Under the pieces are notes generated by a model that had not been told where the DNA came from, ran no database searches, and saw only the letters and a program-made list of their open reading frames with translations. 64,000 nucleotides of DNA from Saccharopolyspora erythraea (GTDB lineage Bacteria > Actinomycetota > Actinomycetes > Mycobacteriales > Pseudonocardiaceae). The stretch's first letter is position 1. Every line of letters begins with the position of its first letter. The position numbers and the translations under genes were made by a program. The DNA lies in NCBI RefSeq assembly GCF_018141105.1, contig NZ_CP054839.1, forward strand, positions 6,637,411 to 6,701,410. Direction: 5' to 3'. Below, in pieces: positions 41,940-51,220 of this stretch.

Positions 41940-42550
41940 CAGACCAGGCCCGCGGTGTCGTCACGCAGGCGGGCGCCGTTGCGGAACGCCACCGCCGCGG
42001 CGGCGATGAGCAGCCCCAGCAGCACGGGGCCGGCGTCGAACTCGAAGACTGTCCGGACCGAACCCTCCACGGCCGTCCCCGACACCAGCAGGTCGGTGGT
42101 GATCGCATCCACCATCGGGGGCAGGATGCCGAACAACGGGACGATCAGCGCGATGGCGAGCAGCCGCGGCGCGTTCTTCGGCACGAAGAAGTCACCGTCG
42201 CGGAAGGTGCGCGCGATCCGGAGCAGCACCTCGAAGATCACGACGAGCAGCAGACTCCCGACCACCCCGGGCAGGGCGAGCAGCAGACGCTCCGCGAGGT
42301 CCGGGGCGGCGAAGACGAGTTCGGCGTTGTCGGTGCCGCGCAGTGCCACGGGCCCCGGGGTTCCGCCGCCGGGCGGGGTGGTGGCCGCGCCGAGCCGCAC
42401 TTCCCTGCTGTTGACCGTCGGCGGCATCGGGCCGATCACCCCGAGGACCGGGAACAGCACGCCGAACAGCCCGACCAGCAGCAACCCGAGCCCGACGGCC
42501 GCCTCCAGCACGTGGTCGTTGAGCCGGACCCACCACGACGCCTTCTCCAC
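41939..42550 (-). CDS. DUF2975 membrane protein
   Basis: 203 aa from the GTG at 42550 (GGAGG eight bases upstream). It has four hydrophobic segments, two near the N-terminus (VLEAAVGLGLLLVGLFGVLFPVLGVIG and LLLALPGVVGSLLLVVIFEVLL), then ARTFRDGDFFVPKNAPRLLAIALIVPLFGILPPMVDAITTDLL and VLLGLLIAAAAVAF. RTFRDGDFFVPKNAPRLLAI is the DUF2975 family mark. Such proteins are encoded with a small Xre regulator. The function is unknown; a membrane sensor for that regulator is an inference. Confidence 0.85.
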   Translation of the reverse strand: MEKASWWVRLNDHVLEAAVGLGLLLVGLFGVLFPVLGVIGPMPPTVNSREVRLGAATTPPGGGTPGPVALRGTDNAELVFAAPDLAERLLLALPGVVGSLLLVVIFEVLLRIARTFRDGDFFVPKNAPRLLAIALIVPLFGILPPMVDAITTDLLVSGTAVEGSVRTVFEFDAGPVLLGLLIAAAAVAFRNGARLRDDTAGLV

Positions 42551-42569
42551 GTCGGCCACCTCCAGCAGG

Positions 42570-42602
42570 ATATCGTTTTTCGATACTATCGAAAAACGAT
42601 AT
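42570..42602. promoter_or_regulatory. 33-bp A/T-rich perfect palindrome
   Basis: Arms ATATCGTTTTTCGATA and its exact complement around a single C, 20 bp upstream of the DUF2975 start. Its A/T content is very unusual in this window. Each arm itself contains an inner TCGATA/TATCGA. It probably contains the promoter and the operator for the Xre partner. Confidence 0.8.
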
Positions 42603-42718
42603 GCCGTCAAGCGGCCGACCGGACTCGACGACGTTCTCACCGCCCGCACCGCATGCCGGGCGAACACGTCCGGGCAAGGCGGCAGCGCGCTGGTGGCCGT
42701 GCACCCGCAGACGCGAAC

Positions 42719-42749
42719 GCGGGCCGCCGGTGCGCAACCGGCGGCCCGC
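42719..42749. terminator. strong hairpin downstream of proS
   Basis: 13-bp arms GCGGGCCGCCGGT and its complement around GCGCA, about 72 bp past the proS stop. A second hairpin CAAGCGGC–GGA–GCCGCTTG (42785–42803) lies between; it resembles the dispersed repeat's left end. Confidence 0.7.
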
Positions 42750-42820
42750 GAAACCGGACCCGAACCCCCACCAGGTTCTGTTCACAAGCGGCGGAGCCGC
42801 TTGCGCCCCTGAAACACGTC

Positions 42821-44566
42821 CTAGCCGCGGATGACGCTCACCAGGTGCTCCACCGCGCCGTCGACGGGGACCTCCGCGCGGTCGCCGCTGCGGCGGTCCT
42901 TGACCTCCACGACGCCCTTGGCCAGGCCCTTGCCGACGACCAGGATCGTCGGCACGCCGACCAGCTCGGCGTCGGCGAACTTCACGCCCGGCGACGAGTT
43001 GCGGTCGTCCAGCAGCACGCGCACGCCGGCGGCGTCGAGGTCGGCCGCCAGCCGCTCCGCGCCCTCGCGGACCGACTCGTCCTTGCCCGCGATGACCACG
43101 TGCACGTCGGCGGGCGCCACCTCGCGCGGCCACACCAGGCCGAGCTCGTCGTGGCTCTGCTCGGCGATCGCGGCGACCAGCCGGGACACGCCGACCCCGT
43201 AGGAGCCCATGGTGATGCGCTTGGGCTTGCCGTCCTGGCCGAGCGCGTCCAGCGAGAACGCGTCGGCGTACTTGCGGCCGAGCTGGAAGATGTGGCCGAT
43301 CTCGATGCCCCGCGCGGCGACCAGGGTGCCCTCGCCGTCCGGCGAGGGGTCGCCCTCGCGGACCTCGGCGGCCTCGATGGTGCCGTCCGGGGTGAAGTCG
43401 CGGCCGACGACCAGGTCAACGACGTGGTGGTCGGGCTTGTCCGCGCCGGTCACCCAGGCCGTGCCGGTCACCACGCGCGGGTCGACCAGGTAGCGGATGC
43501 CGTTGTCCTGCAGCGCCTTCGGCCCGATGTAGCCCTTGACCAGGAAGGGGTTGGCCGCGAAGTCCGACTCCTCCAGCAGCGCCACCTCGGCGGGCTCCAG
43601 CGACGCCTCCAGCCGCTTGAGGTCGACCTCGCGGTCGCCGGGCACCGCCACGGCCAGCAGCTCCCACTCCCGGGAACCCGGCTGCCGGGTCTTGACCAGC
43701 ACGTTCTTCAGGGTGTCGGCGGCGGTGAACTTGCGGTCGCCGTGGGCGTTGAGGAAGTCGACCAGCGTCTCGATGGTCGGGGTGTCGGGGGTGTGGTGGA
43801 CCTGCGCGGCGGGCTTGTCCTCGATCGGCTCCGGCCCGGGCGCCGGGGTCACCACGGCCTCGACGTTGGCGGCGAAGCCGGATGAGGTGCTGCGGACGAA
43901 GGTGTCCTCGCCGGTCGCCGCCTCGGCCAGGAACTCCTCCGACGCCGAGCCGCCCATCGCACCGGAGGTCGCCGCGACGATCACGTAGCGCAGGCCGACG
44001 CGGTCGAAGATCCGGATGTAGGCGTCGCGGTGGAGCTGGTAGGAGTTCGCCAGGCCCTCGTCGTCGAGGTCGAAGGAGTAGGAGTCCTTCATCACGAACT
44101 CCCGGCCGCGCAGGATGCCGGCGCGGGGGCGCTCCTCGTCCCGGTACTTGGTCTGGATCTGGTAGAGGATGACCGGGTAGTCCTTGTACGAGCTGTACTC
44201 GCCCTTGACCGTGAGCGTGAACAGCTCCTCGTGGGTGGGCCCGAGCAGGTAGTCGCCGCCCTTGCGGTCCTTGAGCCGGAAGAGGTTCGGGCCGTACTCG
44301 GTCCAGCGGTTGGTCGCCTCGTAGGGCTCCTTCGGCAGCAGCGCGGGGAAGTGGATCTCCTGCGCGCCGATGGCGTCCATCTCCTGGCGGACGATCTCCT
44401 CGATGTTGCGCAGCACGCGCAGGCCCAGCGGCAGCCACGAGTAGATACCCGGCCCGATCCGGCGGACGTAACCGGCGCGGACCAGCAGCCGATGGCTCGG
44501 CACCTCGGCGTCGGCCGGATCCTCGCGCAGGGTACGCAGGAACAACGTCGACATCCTCGTGATCAC
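42821..44566 (-). CDS. proS: prolyl-tRNA synthetase, bacterial type
   Basis: 581 aa, the bacterial-type ProS with an inserted editing domain. The N-terminus is [62 protein letters not shown]. Class II motif 2 is [25 protein letters not shown], and motif 3 is [17 protein letters not shown]. The editing domain lies about 225–400, and the anticodon-binding domain ends [14 protein letters not shown]. It charges tRNA-Pro. The GTG at 44566 has AGGAG nine bases upstream; the ATG at 44554 is internal. Monocistronic, as in M. tuberculosis Rv2845c near rimP–nusA. Confidence 0.96.
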   Translation of the reverse strand: MITRMSTLFLRTLREDPADAEVPSHRLLVRAGYVRRIGPGIYSWLPLGLRVLRNIEEIVRQEMDAIGAQEIHFPALLPKEPYEATNRWTEYGPNLFRLKDRKGGDYLLGPTHEELFTLTVKGEYSSYKDYPVILYQIQTKYRDEERPRAGILRGREFVMKDSYSFDLDDEGLANSYQLHRDAYIRIFDRVGLRYVIVAATSGAMGGSASEEFLAEAATGEDTFVRSTSSGFAANVEAVVTPAPGPEPIEDKPAAQVHHTPDTPTIETLVDFLNAHGDRKFTAADTLKNVLVKTRQPGSREWELLAVAVPGDREVDLKRLEASLEPAEVALLEESDFAANPFLVKGYIGPKALQDNGIRYLVDPRVVTGTAWVTGADKPDHHVVDLVVGRDFTPDGTIEAAEVREGDPSPDGEGTLVAARGIEIGHIFQLGRKYADAFSLDALGQDGKPKRITMGSYGVGVSRLVAAIAEQSHDELGLVWPREVAPADVHVVIAGKDESVREGAERLAADLDAAGVRVLLDDRNSSPGVKFADAELVGVPTILVVGKGLAKGVVEVKDRRSGDRAEVPVDGAVEHLVSVIRG

Positions 44567-44669
44567 GGCTGCTCGCTCCTCAGACGGCGTGGCGGTTATC
44601 TCCGCAGGGTAGCGAGCCCGGTCCAGCTCATTTCGGTCGGCTGTCGGTGCCCGGGCCCAGCGTTGCCGC

Positions 44670-45020
44670 ATGAAGCTCGACATCGTCATGGTCACCTTCG
44701 ACTGCACCGACCCGCAGGGGCTCGCCGAGTTCTGGACGCGGGCCCTGGACATGACCGTCGCGTTCGACGCGGGCGAGTTCATGATGCTCTCGCCGAAGTC
44801 CGGCAACGGCCCCGCGCTGGGGCTCCAGCGGGTGCCGGAGCCGCGCACCGGCAAGAACCGCGTGCACATCGACCTGAGCACCGACGACCCGGCGGCCGAG
44901 GTGCGCAGGCTGGTGGAGCTGGGCGCGCGGGAGCTCGGCGGGTACGAGGCTCCGGGGATCAGGTGGAGGGTGCTGGCCGACCCCGAGGGCAACGAGTTCT
45001 GCGTGGGCGTTCACGAGTGA
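44670..45020 (+). CDS. VOC-superfamily (glyoxalase-like) protein
   Basis: 116 aa, two beta-alpha-beta-beta-beta repeats: [40 protein letters not shown], then [52 protein letters not shown]. The [20 protein letters not shown] and DPEGNEFCV motifs are those of Glyoxalase_6 proteins. Metal-dependent activity or small-molecule binding (including drug binding) is possible. The start is the ATG at 44670. It lies 103 bp from the proS start, divergent. Confidence 0.85.
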   Translation: MKLDIVMVTFDCTDPQGLAEFWTRALDMTVAFDAGEFMMLSPKSGNGPALGLQRVPEPRTGKNRVHIDLSTDDPAAEVRRLVELGARELGGYEAPGIRWRVLADPEGNEFCVGVHE

Positions 45021-45200
45021 ACGCCGTCGGCGAACCGCACGCCGGTGCGCCGAGCGCCCGGTCACTGGCGTCGCGCCACCTGCGCGACGGTCACCGCCGT
45101 GCCCGTGGCCCGCGCGCGGACTGAGCCGATCGGGCCCTTGCCGCTTCCACCCGTTCTGCGGTCTCCTCGAAAGGGAGATCGCACTCCAGGGAGGCCGCCG

Positions 45201-46502
45201 ATGACCACCGCCGAACCCGCCGGCACCGGCTCGCCGGCGGAGCTGAACCTGGGGCTTCGCCTGGTGCTGCACGGAGCGGTCACGTGGTCGATCGCCCGGC
45301 TCGGCGATCCGGTGGCCCGGCTGCTGCACGCGCCGTGGCGGCGCGACCCGTACCCGATCTACCGGCAGCTGCGCGCCCGGGGACCGCTGGTGCGCAGCAG
45401 GCTCGGCGTGTGGGCGGCCAGCACCTACGAGGTGTGCGACGCGGTGCTGCGCGACCGCCGGTTCGGCGTGCGCACCAGCGACGGCTCCTACGGCGACCCG
45501 ACGACCGCGGCCGTCGGGCTCCAGCTCTCGCTGCTCGAACTCGACCCGCCCGACCACACCCGGCTGCGCAAGCTCGCCGCGCCCGCCTTCCGGCCGCGCA
45601 AGCTGGAGAACTACCGGCAACGCATCGAGGACAGCGCCCACGAGCTGCTCGACCGCGCGCTGGCCAAGGGCGAGTTCGACCTGATCCGCGACTTCGCATC
45701 GCCGCTGCCGATCCGGGTGATCTGCGAGCTGCTCGGGCTGCCCGAGCTGGGCGCCGAGCGGCTCGCGGTGCACGGCGCGGCGCTGTCCGGCGCGCTCGAC
45801 GGCATCCGTTCGATCCGGCACCTGCGCCAGATGCGCGCCTCCACGCTGGAGCTCAACGAGCTGTTCGGCGACCTGATCGAGCAGCGCAGGCGCCAGCCGG
45901 GCGAAGACATCGTCAGCGACCTGGTCACCGCGCTGGACCAGGACAAGCTCGACAGCGCCGAGCTGGTGCAGATGTGCGACCTGCTGCTGGTCGCGGGGTT
46001 CGAGACCACCGTCAACCTGATCGGCAACGGCGTGCTGGCGCTGCTGGAGCGGCCCGACCAGTGGCGGCTGCTGTGCGACGACCCGGACCTCGCCGTCGGA
46101 GTGGTCGAGGAGACGCTGCGCTGGGACCCGCCTGTGCAGACCACGATGCGCATCGCCCACGAACCGGTCGAGGTGGCGGGCCGGCTGCTGCCCCGCAACT
46201 CCGCGGTGCTGCCGATGCTCGGCGCGGCCGGGCGGGACCCGGCGGTGCACTTCGCGCCGGACCGCTTCGACATCACCCGCGGCACCAGGGGCGACCACCT
46301 GGCGTTCTCCAGCGGCATCCACTACTGCCTCGGTGCGCCGCTGGCGCGGCTGGAGTCCGAGATCGCCTTCCGCTGCCTGGCCACGCGGGTACCGGAGCTG
46401 CGCAGGTCCGGGGCGCTGGTGCGGCGGCCGACGTCGGTGATCCACGGCCTGTCCGCGCTGCCGGTCGCGGCGTCGAAGGCGACGGCCGGAGGCCGCCGCT
46501 GA
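45201..46502 (+). CDS. cytochrome P450
   Basis: 433 aa, a complete soluble bacterial P450. The I-helix motif is LLLVAGFETTVN (AGFET at 265–269), the K-helix ExxR is E304-T-L-R307, and the heme loop is FSSGIHYCLGAPLARLE with Cys376 as the thiolate ligand. The oxygen-binding acid/alcohol pair (E268, T269) is present. The ATG at 45201 has GGGAGG upstream; more distal in-frame starts are not supported. It needs ferredoxin partners, none of which is adjacent. The substrate is unknown; it is most like actinomycete CYP107-type enzymes, but the subfamily is not assignable by eye. It is monocistronic or leads into yaaA. Confidence 0.95.
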   Translation: MTTAEPAGTGSPAELNLGLRLVLHGAVTWSIARLGDPVARLLHAPWRRDPYPIYRQLRARGPLVRSRLGVWAASTYEVCDAVLRDRRFGVRTSDGSYGDPTTAAVGLQLSLLELDPPDHTRLRKLAAPAFRPRKLENYRQRIEDSAHELLDRALAKGEFDLIRDFASPLPIRVICELLGLPELGAERLAVHGAALSGALDGIRSIRHLRQMRASTLELNELFGDLIEQRRRQPGEDIVSDLVTALDQDKLDSAELVQMCDLLLVAGFETTVNLIGNGVLALLERPDQWRLLCDDPDLAVGVVEETLRWDPPVQTTMRIAHEPVEVAGRLLPRNSAVLPMLGAAGRDPAVHFAPDRFDITRGTRGDHLAFSSGIHYCLGAPLARLESEIAFRCLATRVPELRRSGALVRRPTSVIHGLSALPVAASKATAGGRR

Positions 46503-46526
46503 GCCGGGCCGCTACCCTGGCGCGCT

Positions 46527-47270
46527 GTGCTCGTCCTGCTTCCCCCTTCCGAGACCAAGGCCGTCGGCGGTGACGGTGGACCGCTGGACCTCGAAGCCCT
46601 GTCGCACCCCGAGCTCAACCCGGCGCGGCGGGAGCTGATCGACGCGCTGCGCGCGCTGGCCGACGACGTGCCCGCCAGCCTGGACGCGCTCGGGCTGTCG
46701 CAGCGGCAGGCCGAGGAGGTGCAGCGCAACGCCGAGCTGCTGCGCTCCCCCACCGCGCCCGCGCTGGAGCGCTACACCGGCGTGCTCTACGACGCGCTGG
46801 ACGTCGGCTCGCTGTCGGCGGCCGAGCGCAAGCAGGCGGACTCGCGGCTGGCGGTGGCCTCGGCGCTGTTCGGGCTGGCGCGGGGCACCGACGCGATTCC
46901 CGCGTACCGGCTCTCCGGAGGCAGCTCGCTGCCCGGCCTGCCTCCGCTGCGCAGCATGTGGCGTCCGGTGCTGGAACCGCTGCTCGCCGACGTCGACGAC
47001 CTCGTGGTGGATCTGCGCTCCGGTGCCTACGCGACGCTGGCGCGGGTGCCGCACGCGGTGAAGGTGCGGGTGCTGTCGGAGGACGCCGGCGGCAAGCGCA
47101 AGGTCGTCAGCCACCACAACAAGGCGCACAAGGGCAAGCTGGCCCGCGCGCTCGCGCAGGCGCCGGCGGAGCCCGCCGACGTCGGCGAACTGCTCGCCGT
47201 CGCCGAGGCCGCCGGGCTGCGCGTGGAGCGGGAAGCCGAGCGCGAACTGTGCGTCGTGGTCAGCGCCTGA
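46527..47270 (+). CDS. yaaA: YaaA-family peroxide stress protein
   Basis: 247 aa. The family starts LVLLPPSETKAVGGDGGPLDLEALSHPELNPARRELIDAL, matching YaaA/UPF0246. Other marks are YTGVLYDALDVGSLSAAERKQADSRLAVASALFGLARGTDAIPAYRLSGGSSLPGLPPLRSMWRPVLEP and VVDLRSGAYATLARVP, ending KVVSHHNKAHKGKLARAL. YaaA in E. coli lowers free iron under peroxide stress and binds DNA. The GTG start is 24 bp after the P450 stop, so the two are probably co-transcribed. Confidence 0.9.
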   Translation: MLVLLPPSETKAVGGDGGPLDLEALSHPELNPARRELIDALRALADDVPASLDALGLSQRQAEEVQRNAELLRSPTAPALERYTGVLYDALDVGSLSAAERKQADSRLAVASALFGLARGTDAIPAYRLSGGSSLPGLPPLRSMWRPVLEPLLADVDDLVVDLRSGAYATLARVPHAVKVRVLSEDAGGKRKVVSHHNKAHKGKLARALAQAPAEPADVGELLAVAEAAGLRVEREAERELCVVVSA

Positions 47271-47421
47271 GCGCCGCACGGCGGCGTTCGGGAAAAACCG
47301 GTTGCGGCGCAGGGTGGAAGGCGGCTTGACTGGCCGTCGGACAAAACCCGCGTCGAGCCGGACGCGCTCGCACCGAGCCGACCGGACGAACGCCCATCGA
47401 CTGCACAGGGAGGAGGTCACC

Positions 47422-47517
47422 GTGGACACGACCGCGACGGAAGCCCGCGCTGGGCAGCTACCGACAGCCGCGCCCAGCCGCACCCGGAACCGACCTCCTG
47501 CCGCCCCGCCGCGCTGA
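47422..47517 (+). CDS. 31-codon small open frame with a strong ribosome site
   Basis: The GTG at 47422 has GGGAGGAGG five bases upstream, one of the best ribosome sites in the window. It encodes VDTTATEARAGQLPTAAPSR… (31 aa) and ends 46 bp before the RIO kinase start. It could be a leader peptide or a small protein. The rest of the 293-bp gap after yaaA shows nothing clear. Confidence 0.45.
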   Translation: MDTTATEARAGQLPTAAPSRTRNRPPAAPPR

Positions 47518-47563
47518 CCCGCGGTGCTCCGGGCGCGGGATCGCCAGCGAGGAGCACCACGCA

Positions 47564-48670
47564 GTGCGTGCGCAAGACGCATTCGACGAACACGACCACG
47601 ACGACATGCCGCGCATGTCGAAGATCCGGACCAAGCAGCGCAAGAGGTTCGACGAAGAGCAGGCCCGACGAGGGCGCCTGACCGAGGAGCAGCGCGAACG
47701 GCTCGCCTCACTGCGCGAGGAGCCGGAACCCCGGCCGCTGCCCGGCGACGCCGATCGATGGTCCACATGGGACACCGGCGAACGCGGTCCGCTCCCGCGC
47801 CCGGAGTGGGTCGTGACCGAGCTCGCCGCGGTGGACCACGAGCTCGGAATCCTCAAGACCGGCAAGGAAGCCGACGTCCACCTGCTGCGCCGGTCGCTGC
47901 CCTGCGGCGAGACGTCCGGCACCGGGAAATCCGAGCGCGGGATGTCCGGCGGCGAGAAAGCAGGCGGCGGGAAGTCCGACCGCGAGAATTCCGGTGGCGG
48001 GAAGGCTGGCGAGAAGGCCCGCAGCGAGAATTCCGGTGGCGGGAAGTCCTGCCTGCTGGCGGCCAAGCGCTACCGCCACAGCGACCACCGCATGTTCCAC
48101 CGCGACGCGGGTTACCTGGAAGGCCGCCGGATGCGCCGGGCGAGGGAGAACCGCGCGATGGCGCGCCGCAGCGCGCTCGGCCGCGGACTGATCGCCGAGC
48201 AGTGGGCGGTGGCGGAGTTCCGCGTGATGTCGGCCCTGTGGAACGCCGGGGCGCCCGTGCCGTACCCGGTGCAGCGCGTCGGCACCGAGGTGCTGCTGGA
48301 GTTCGTGGGCACCGCGCAGGGCGAGGCCGCGCCCAGGCTCGCCTCGCTGCGCCCGGACCGCGAGCAGCTCGCCGACCTGTGGCACCAGCTCGTCGACGCG
48401 CTGCTCGCGCTGGCCGAGCAGGGCTACGCCCACGGCGACCTGTCGGCCTACAACGTCCTGGTGGAGCCGGAACCCGGCGGCCCGGGCAGGTTGCTGCTCA
48501 TCGACCTCCCGCAGGCGGTGGACCTGGCGGCGAACCCGCTGGGCGCCGCCTACCTGCGGCGTGACGTCGACAACATCACCGGGTGGTTCCGGGACCGCGG
48601 CGCACCCGGCGATCAGGTCGATCCGGACGAACTGTGCGCCGCGCTGGCCGAAGCGGCCCGGATGGCCTGA
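47564..48670 (+). CDS. RIO-type serine/threonine protein kinase with an inserted repeat
   Basis: 368 aa. The RIO core has the nucleotide loop in ILKTGKEADVHLLRR (about 97–110), the ATP lysine K168 in LLAAKRYRHSDHRMFH, the catalytic HGDLSAYNVLV (Asp292, Asn297) and the metal-binding aspartate in LLLIDLPQAVD (D314). Residues about 112–162, between the first strands of the N-lobe, are a Gly/Lys/Ser/Glu-rich insertion with imperfect repeats (GGGKSDRENSGGGK…SENSGGGKSC). The N-terminus is charged (SKIRTKQRKRFDEEQARRGRL). Bacterial RIO kinases are poorly understood; archaeal/eukaryal ones act in ribosome assembly. The GTG start has GAGGAG nine bases upstream. Confidence 0.88.
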   Translation: MRAQDAFDEHDHDDMPRMSKIRTKQRKRFDEEQARRGRLTEEQRERLASLREEPEPRPLPGDADRWSTWDTGERGPLPRPEWVVTELAAVDHELGILKTGKEADVHLLRRSLPCGETSGTGKSERGMSGGEKAGGGKSDRENSGGGKAGEKARSENSGGGKSCLLAAKRYRHSDHRMFHRDAGYLEGRRMRRARENRAMARRSALGRGLIAEQWAVAEFRVMSALWNAGAPVPYPVQRVGTEVLLEFVGTAQGEAAPRLASLRPDREQLADLWHQLVDALLALAEQGYAHGDLSAYNVLVEPEPGGPGRLLLIDLPQAVDLAANPLGAAYLRRDVDNITGWFRDRGAPGDQVDPDELCAALAEAARMA

Positions 48671-48671
48671 G

Positions 48672-48790
48672 TGCCTGTTTTCGAGCTTCGAAGCGGGTGA
48701 TGCGCGCGGACTGGATCCCGGAGCCGGAGAGCGCCTGAGGCTCGCCACCGGAACCGCTGCGCAAGGTGAGCTCGCAGACAGCCACTGAGG
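48672..48790 (+). repeat. intergenic repeat element, copy C (internally deleted)
   Basis: Matches elements A and B at both ends (TTTTCGAGCTTCGAAGCGG on the left; GATCCCGGAGCCGGAGAGCG, then CGCAAGGTGAG on the right) but lacks the central part. It lies downstream of the RIO gene. The rest of the 337-bp gap, to 49007, is untranslated leader of the helicase gene, with no fold I can name. Confidence 0.65.
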
Positions 48791-49007
48791 CGTCCCGGCC
48801 GGTGCTCACCCCGATCGGTTAGACTCGGGTGCCGCACCGGCCGGGTCCACTCGGGACGACCTCCCGCTCTCCGGCGACCCGGATTTTTCCCCGGTGCATC
48901 CGAAACCCGACCAACGGCGCCCTCGTCGCGCCGGGCCCGTCCTTGCGATCGCACGCGGTCACCGCGAGTCCTCCCCGAGACGTGCCATTTCCCGCGGAGG
49001 TTCTTTC

Positions 49008-50582
49008 GTGCCACCCAGCTCGCCGTCCACGTCCGCGCGCGGCAACCGCAGGCCCAAGCGCCGCAGGCCGCGCTCGAACGCACCGGCCGCCGCACCGGCG
49101 ATGAGCCTGTTCGACCAGGTCGGCGTCACCGCCGTCGACCCGGCCCCGTTCGACTCGCTCGGCCTGCCCGCGCGGCTGGTGCGGGCGCTGGCCGACCTCG
49201 GGATGACCGAGGCGTTCCCGATCCAGGCCGCCACCATCCCGGACGCGCTCAGCGGTCGCGACGTGCTCGGGCGCGGCCAGACCGGGTCCGGCAAGACGCT
49301 GGCGTTCGGCCTGCCGCTGCTGGCGATGCAGGACTCCAGCGCGCGGCCGCTGCACCCGCGCGGGCTGGTCCTGGTGCCGACCCGCGAGCTGGCGACCCAG
49401 GTCACCGACTCGCTCAAGCCCCTGGCCAAGGCGCTCGGCCTGTACGTGCGCGAGGTCGTCGGCGGCATGTCGTTCAGCAGGCAGGCCGACACCCTGCGCC
49501 GCGGTGTCGACGTGCTGGTGGCGACCCCCGGCCGCCTCTCCGACCACGTGCGGCAGGGCACCTGCGTGCTCTCGGAGGTCGAGCGCACCGCGCTGGACGA
49601 GGCCGACCAGATGGCCGACATGGGCTTCCTGCCGCAGGTGCGGGAGCTGCTCGACCTGGTGCCCGCCGACGGCCAGCGGCTGCTGTTCTCGGCCACCCTC
49701 GACGGCGACGTCGACAAGCTGGTGCACGAGTACATGACCGACCCGGTGGTGCACTCGCTGGCGCCCCCGGCGGCCAGCGTGGACAGCATGGACCACCACC
49801 AGCTGCTGGTCTCGGCCGAGCAGAAGCAGGACGTGCTGGCCCGCATCGGCGCCCGTGAGGGCCGCACGATCATGTTCGTGCGCACCAAGCACCACGCCGA
49901 CCGGCTGACCCGCAAGCTGCGCGCCGCCGGTGTGCGCGCCGGTGCTCTGCACGGCGGCAAGGCGCAGAACGCGCGCTCGCGCATCCTGGAGGAGTTCCGC
50001 CAGGGCGAGACCACGACGCTGGTCGCCACCAACGTCGCGGCCCGCGGCATCCACGTCGACGACGTCAGCCTCGTGGTCCACGTCGAGCCGCCCGCCGACC
50101 CGAAGGACTACCTGCACCGCGCGGGCCGCACCGCCCGCGCCGGCGCCACCGGCACCGTGGTGACCCTGGTCACCGACGACCAGAAGCGGGCGTTCCGCGC
50201 CATGACGGCCAAGGCGGGCGTCGAGGCGCCCGCGACGAAGGTGGGCCCGGCCGACGAGGAGCTGGCGCGGCTGACCGGCGCCCGCGAACCCAGCGGGGTC
50301 GCGGTGACCGAGCCGAAGCGGCGCGAGTCGCCGCGCGGCGGCCGCGACTCGCGTCCGGGCGCGCAGCGCGGCGGCGAACGCGGTGGGGCTCGCAACCCCG
50401 GTGGCCGGGGTGAGCAGCGCGGACGCGGCGAGCGCAGGCCCCAGGGCGAGCGTGGGCGCGGCGACTGGGGCGGTGAGCGCACCGGGCGCGGTGACCAGCG
50501 CGGACGCGGCGACTCGAACGGCGGGCGCCGCGGCGGCCCCCGCCAGCAGCGTCCGGGACGGTCCCGCCAGTCGGCGAACTGA
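49008..50582 (+). CDS. DEAD-box RNA helicase with RGG-rich tail
   Basis: 524 aa. The Q motif is FPIQAATIPDAL, motif I GRGQTGSGKT, Ia PTRELATQ, Ib ATPGRL, II LDEADQMADMG (DEAD), III SATLDG, V VATNVAARGIHV, and VI HRAGRTARAG. The C-terminal tail from about residue 425 is Arg/Gly-rich (GERGGARNPGGRGEQRGRGERR), for RNA binding. The GTG at 49008 has GGAGG seven bases upstream. The long upstream leader is reminiscent of cold-regulated helicases, but no motif confirms that. Probably acts in mRNA turnover or ribosome assembly. Monocistronic. Confidence 0.95.
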   Translation: MPPSSPSTSARGNRRPKRRRPRSNAPAAAPAMSLFDQVGVTAVDPAPFDSLGLPARLVRALADLGMTEAFPIQAATIPDALSGRDVLGRGQTGSGKTLAFGLPLLAMQDSSARPLHPRGLVLVPTRELATQVTDSLKPLAKALGLYVREVVGGMSFSRQADTLRRGVDVLVATPGRLSDHVRQGTCVLSEVERTALDEADQMADMGFLPQVRELLDLVPADGQRLLFSATLDGDVDKLVHEYMTDPVVHSLAPPAASVDSMDHHQLLVSAEQKQDVLARIGAREGRTIMFVRTKHHADRLTRKLRAAGVRAGALHGGKAQNARSRILEEFRQGETTTLVATNVAARGIHVDDVSLVVHVEPPADPKDYLHRAGRTARAGATGTVVTLVTDDQKRAFRAMTAKAGVEAPATKVGPADEELARLTGAREPSGVAVTEPKRRESPRGGRDSRPGAQRGGERGGARNPGGRGEQRGRGERRPQGERGRGDWGGERTGRGDQRGRGDSNGGRRGGPRQQRPGRSRQSAN

Positions 50583-50792
50583 CTCCCGGACCCTTCGCGC
50601 AGCGGGCCTCTTCCACCGGAAGGGGCCCGTTTCGCATCACTTCAGGCCCGTGAGCGAGGTGGCGATCATCTCGTTCGAGGTCGCGCGCGCCGGAGGTAGG
50701 TTCCACAGTCGAACCAAGCGCGCCCTGGCCGGTTCGGCGGCGCATGGGCTGGATCACATCGGCGCGAAACGCCGGGGAAGAGGAGGATGCCG

Positions 50793-51200
50793 GTGGCCGC
50801 GAAGTCCACTTTGGACAACGTCAGCGACGCGTTCCTGGAGTTCTGGCGGGAACGGCACCTGAGCACGCTGACGACCGTGCGCCAGGACGGCACACCGCAC
50901 GTCGTTCCGGTCGGCGTGACGCTCGACGCGGGCACGGCCACCGCGCGGGTCATCTCCTCCGGCACCTCGCACAAGGCCCGCCAGGTGCGGGCCGCGGGGC
51001 CGGAAGGCGCCCGGGTCGCCGTCTGCCAGGTCGACGGCCGCCGCTGGTCCACGCTGGAGGGCCGCGCCGTCGTGCGCGACGACCCGGAGTCGGTCGCCGA
51101 CGCCGAACGCCGCTACGAGCAGCGCTACAAGACACCGCGGCCGAACCCGCGCCGGGTCGTGATCGAGATCTCGGTGACCAAGGTCCTGGGCAACCTCTGA
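50793..51200 (+). CDS. PPOX-class split-barrel flavin/F420 protein (Rv2061c-type)
   Basis: 135 aa. The split-barrel pattern is FLEFWRERHLSTLTTVRQDGTPHVVPVGVTLDAGTATARVISSGTSHKARQVRAAG…RVAVCQVDGRRWSTLEGRAVVRDDPESVADAERRYEQRYKTPRPNPRRVVIEISVTKVLG. This suits the F420-dependent PPOX subfamily of actinobacteria. The GTG at 50793 has GGAGG six bases upstream, better placed than the ATG at 50787. In M. tuberculosis the homologue Rv2061c lies next to cobN. Here it immediately precedes cobL, so the association with the cobalamin region is conserved. The reaction is unknown. Confidence 0.85.
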   Translation: MAAKSTLDNVSDAFLEFWRERHLSTLTTVRQDGTPHVVPVGVTLDAGTATARVISSGTSHKARQVRAAGPEGARVAVCQVDGRRWSTLEGRAVVRDDPESVADAERRYEQRYKTPRPNPRRVVIEISVTKVLGNL

Positions 51201-51220
51201 CGGCGGCGTGCTGAGGTGGT

